A model generated the notes under the pieces. That model was not told the origin of the DNA and searched no databases. It worked only from the letters and a program-made list of their open reading frames with translations. A DNA stretch of 6,355 nucleotides from Hydrogenothermus sp964516095 (GTDB taxonomy: Bacteria > Aquificota > Aquificia > Aquificales > Hydrogenothermaceae): assembly GCA_964516095.1 (NCBI GenBank), contig CAZEYS010000061.1, positions 1-6,355 of the forward strand. The letters are read 5' to 3'. Positions 6,253-6,355 of the stretch are shown here, in pieces; position 1 is the first letter of the stretch, and each line of letters begins with the position of its first letter. The position numbers were made by a program, and so were the translations under genes.

Positions 6253-6300
6253 GTTCTCTCCCTTTTTTGGTTTTAAAACTAATTGTACATGTGATAGATG
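6253..6300 (-). promoter_or_regulatory. Likely operon promoter and 5' leader region
   Basis: This is the only gap upstream of the first gene and downstream of a terminator, so the operon promoter should be here or in the terminator itself. On the minus strand TACAAT (6282-6287) is a reasonable -10 box and gives a leader of roughly 20 nt, but no convincing -35 lies at the usual distance. A near-palindrome TTGGTTTTAAAACTAA (6267-6282, one mismatched pair) covers the probable start site and could be an operator or chance. AGGGAGAG (6256-6263) is the ribosome binding site. Confidence 0.3.
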
Positions 6301-6327
6301 AAAAAAGGAGGGCTATCTCCCCCCTCC
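6301..6327 (-). terminator. Rho-independent terminator of the upstream gene
   Basis: On the minus strand GGAGGG (6322-6327) pairs with CCCTCC (6307-6312) around a 9-nt loop, and the stem is followed at once by six T residues (6301-6306). This is a textbook intrinsic terminator. It lies just after the probable stop of the upstream gene and so separates that gene from the operon described here. Confidence 0.8.
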
Positions 6328-6331
6328 ACAC

Positions 6332-6355
6332 TTAAAATTTTATTTCTTCTTTATC
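6332..6355 (-). CDS. C-terminal end of upstream gene (partial)
   Basis: On the minus strand the last bases of the window read D-K-E-E-I-K-F followed by TAA (6332-6334), in frame to the window edge and four bases before the terminator stem. The acidic/basic tail suits a real protein end and its position before a terminator supports it. Only seven residues are visible, so the product is unknown. Confidence 0.4.
   Translation of the reverse strand, partial: DKEEIKF

Noticed and set aside
1..6355. tRNA, rRNA, CRISPR array, insertion sequence, attachment site or tandem repeats
   Set aside because: No cloverleaf, repeat-spacer pattern, transposase or inverted ends were seen. Nearly all of the window is coding.

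Overview
The window is a compact, AT-rich bacterial segment in which all six complete genes lie on the minus strand, read from right to left. Low GC, proteins rich in Lys, Glu, Ile and Phe, very short intergenic gaps and strong GGGAG-type ribosome binding sites suggest a thermophilic or deep-branching Gram-negative. My best guess is Aquificota of the Persephonella/Sulfurihydrogenibium type. The guess rests on style only, since no marker gene is present. An outer-membrane barrel protein with a signal peptide and a terminal Phe shows that the cell has two membranes.

Layout in transcription order, right to left: the end of an upstream gene with a rho-independent terminator (6301-6355); a short gap that must hold the promoter (6253-6300); a 78-aa PqqD-like RiPP-recognition protein (6016-6252); a CarB/D-Ala-ligase-like ATP-grasp enzyme (4964-6004); a PLP-dependent decarboxylase of the diaminopimelate/ornithine decarboxylase fold (3609-4964); a 692-aa fusion of a urea-transporter-type membrane channel with an M23 metallopeptidase and a C-terminal beta-rich region (1527-3605); an outer-membrane beta-barrel, possibly YaiO-like (674-1525); and an exported TPR protein (43-663). 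A perfect 10-bp hairpin at 20-47 ends the unit and overlaps the last stop codon. It may serve a convergent gene on the left as well. Gene junctions are +11, -1, +3, +1 and +10 nt, so this is almost certainly one operon.

How it may work (inference): the three upstream genes look like a small biosynthetic set made of a leader-binding RRE protein, an ATP-dependent ligase and an amino-acid decarboxylase. The three downstream genes look like an envelope set made of an inner-membrane channel/peptidase, an outer-membrane barrel and a periplasmic TPR adaptor. The decarboxylase has an extra N-terminal tail of about 40 residues. It resembles the YxxPxL leader motif that stand-alone PqqD-like proteins bind in lasso-peptide systems, so the PqqD protein may dock on the enzyme itself and not on a separate precursor. 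No precursor peptide, radical-SAM enzyme, urease or acyl-carrier protein is visible. The product is unknown. I would treat the operon as a candidate uncharacterised amino-acid or peptide modification system coupled to the envelope.
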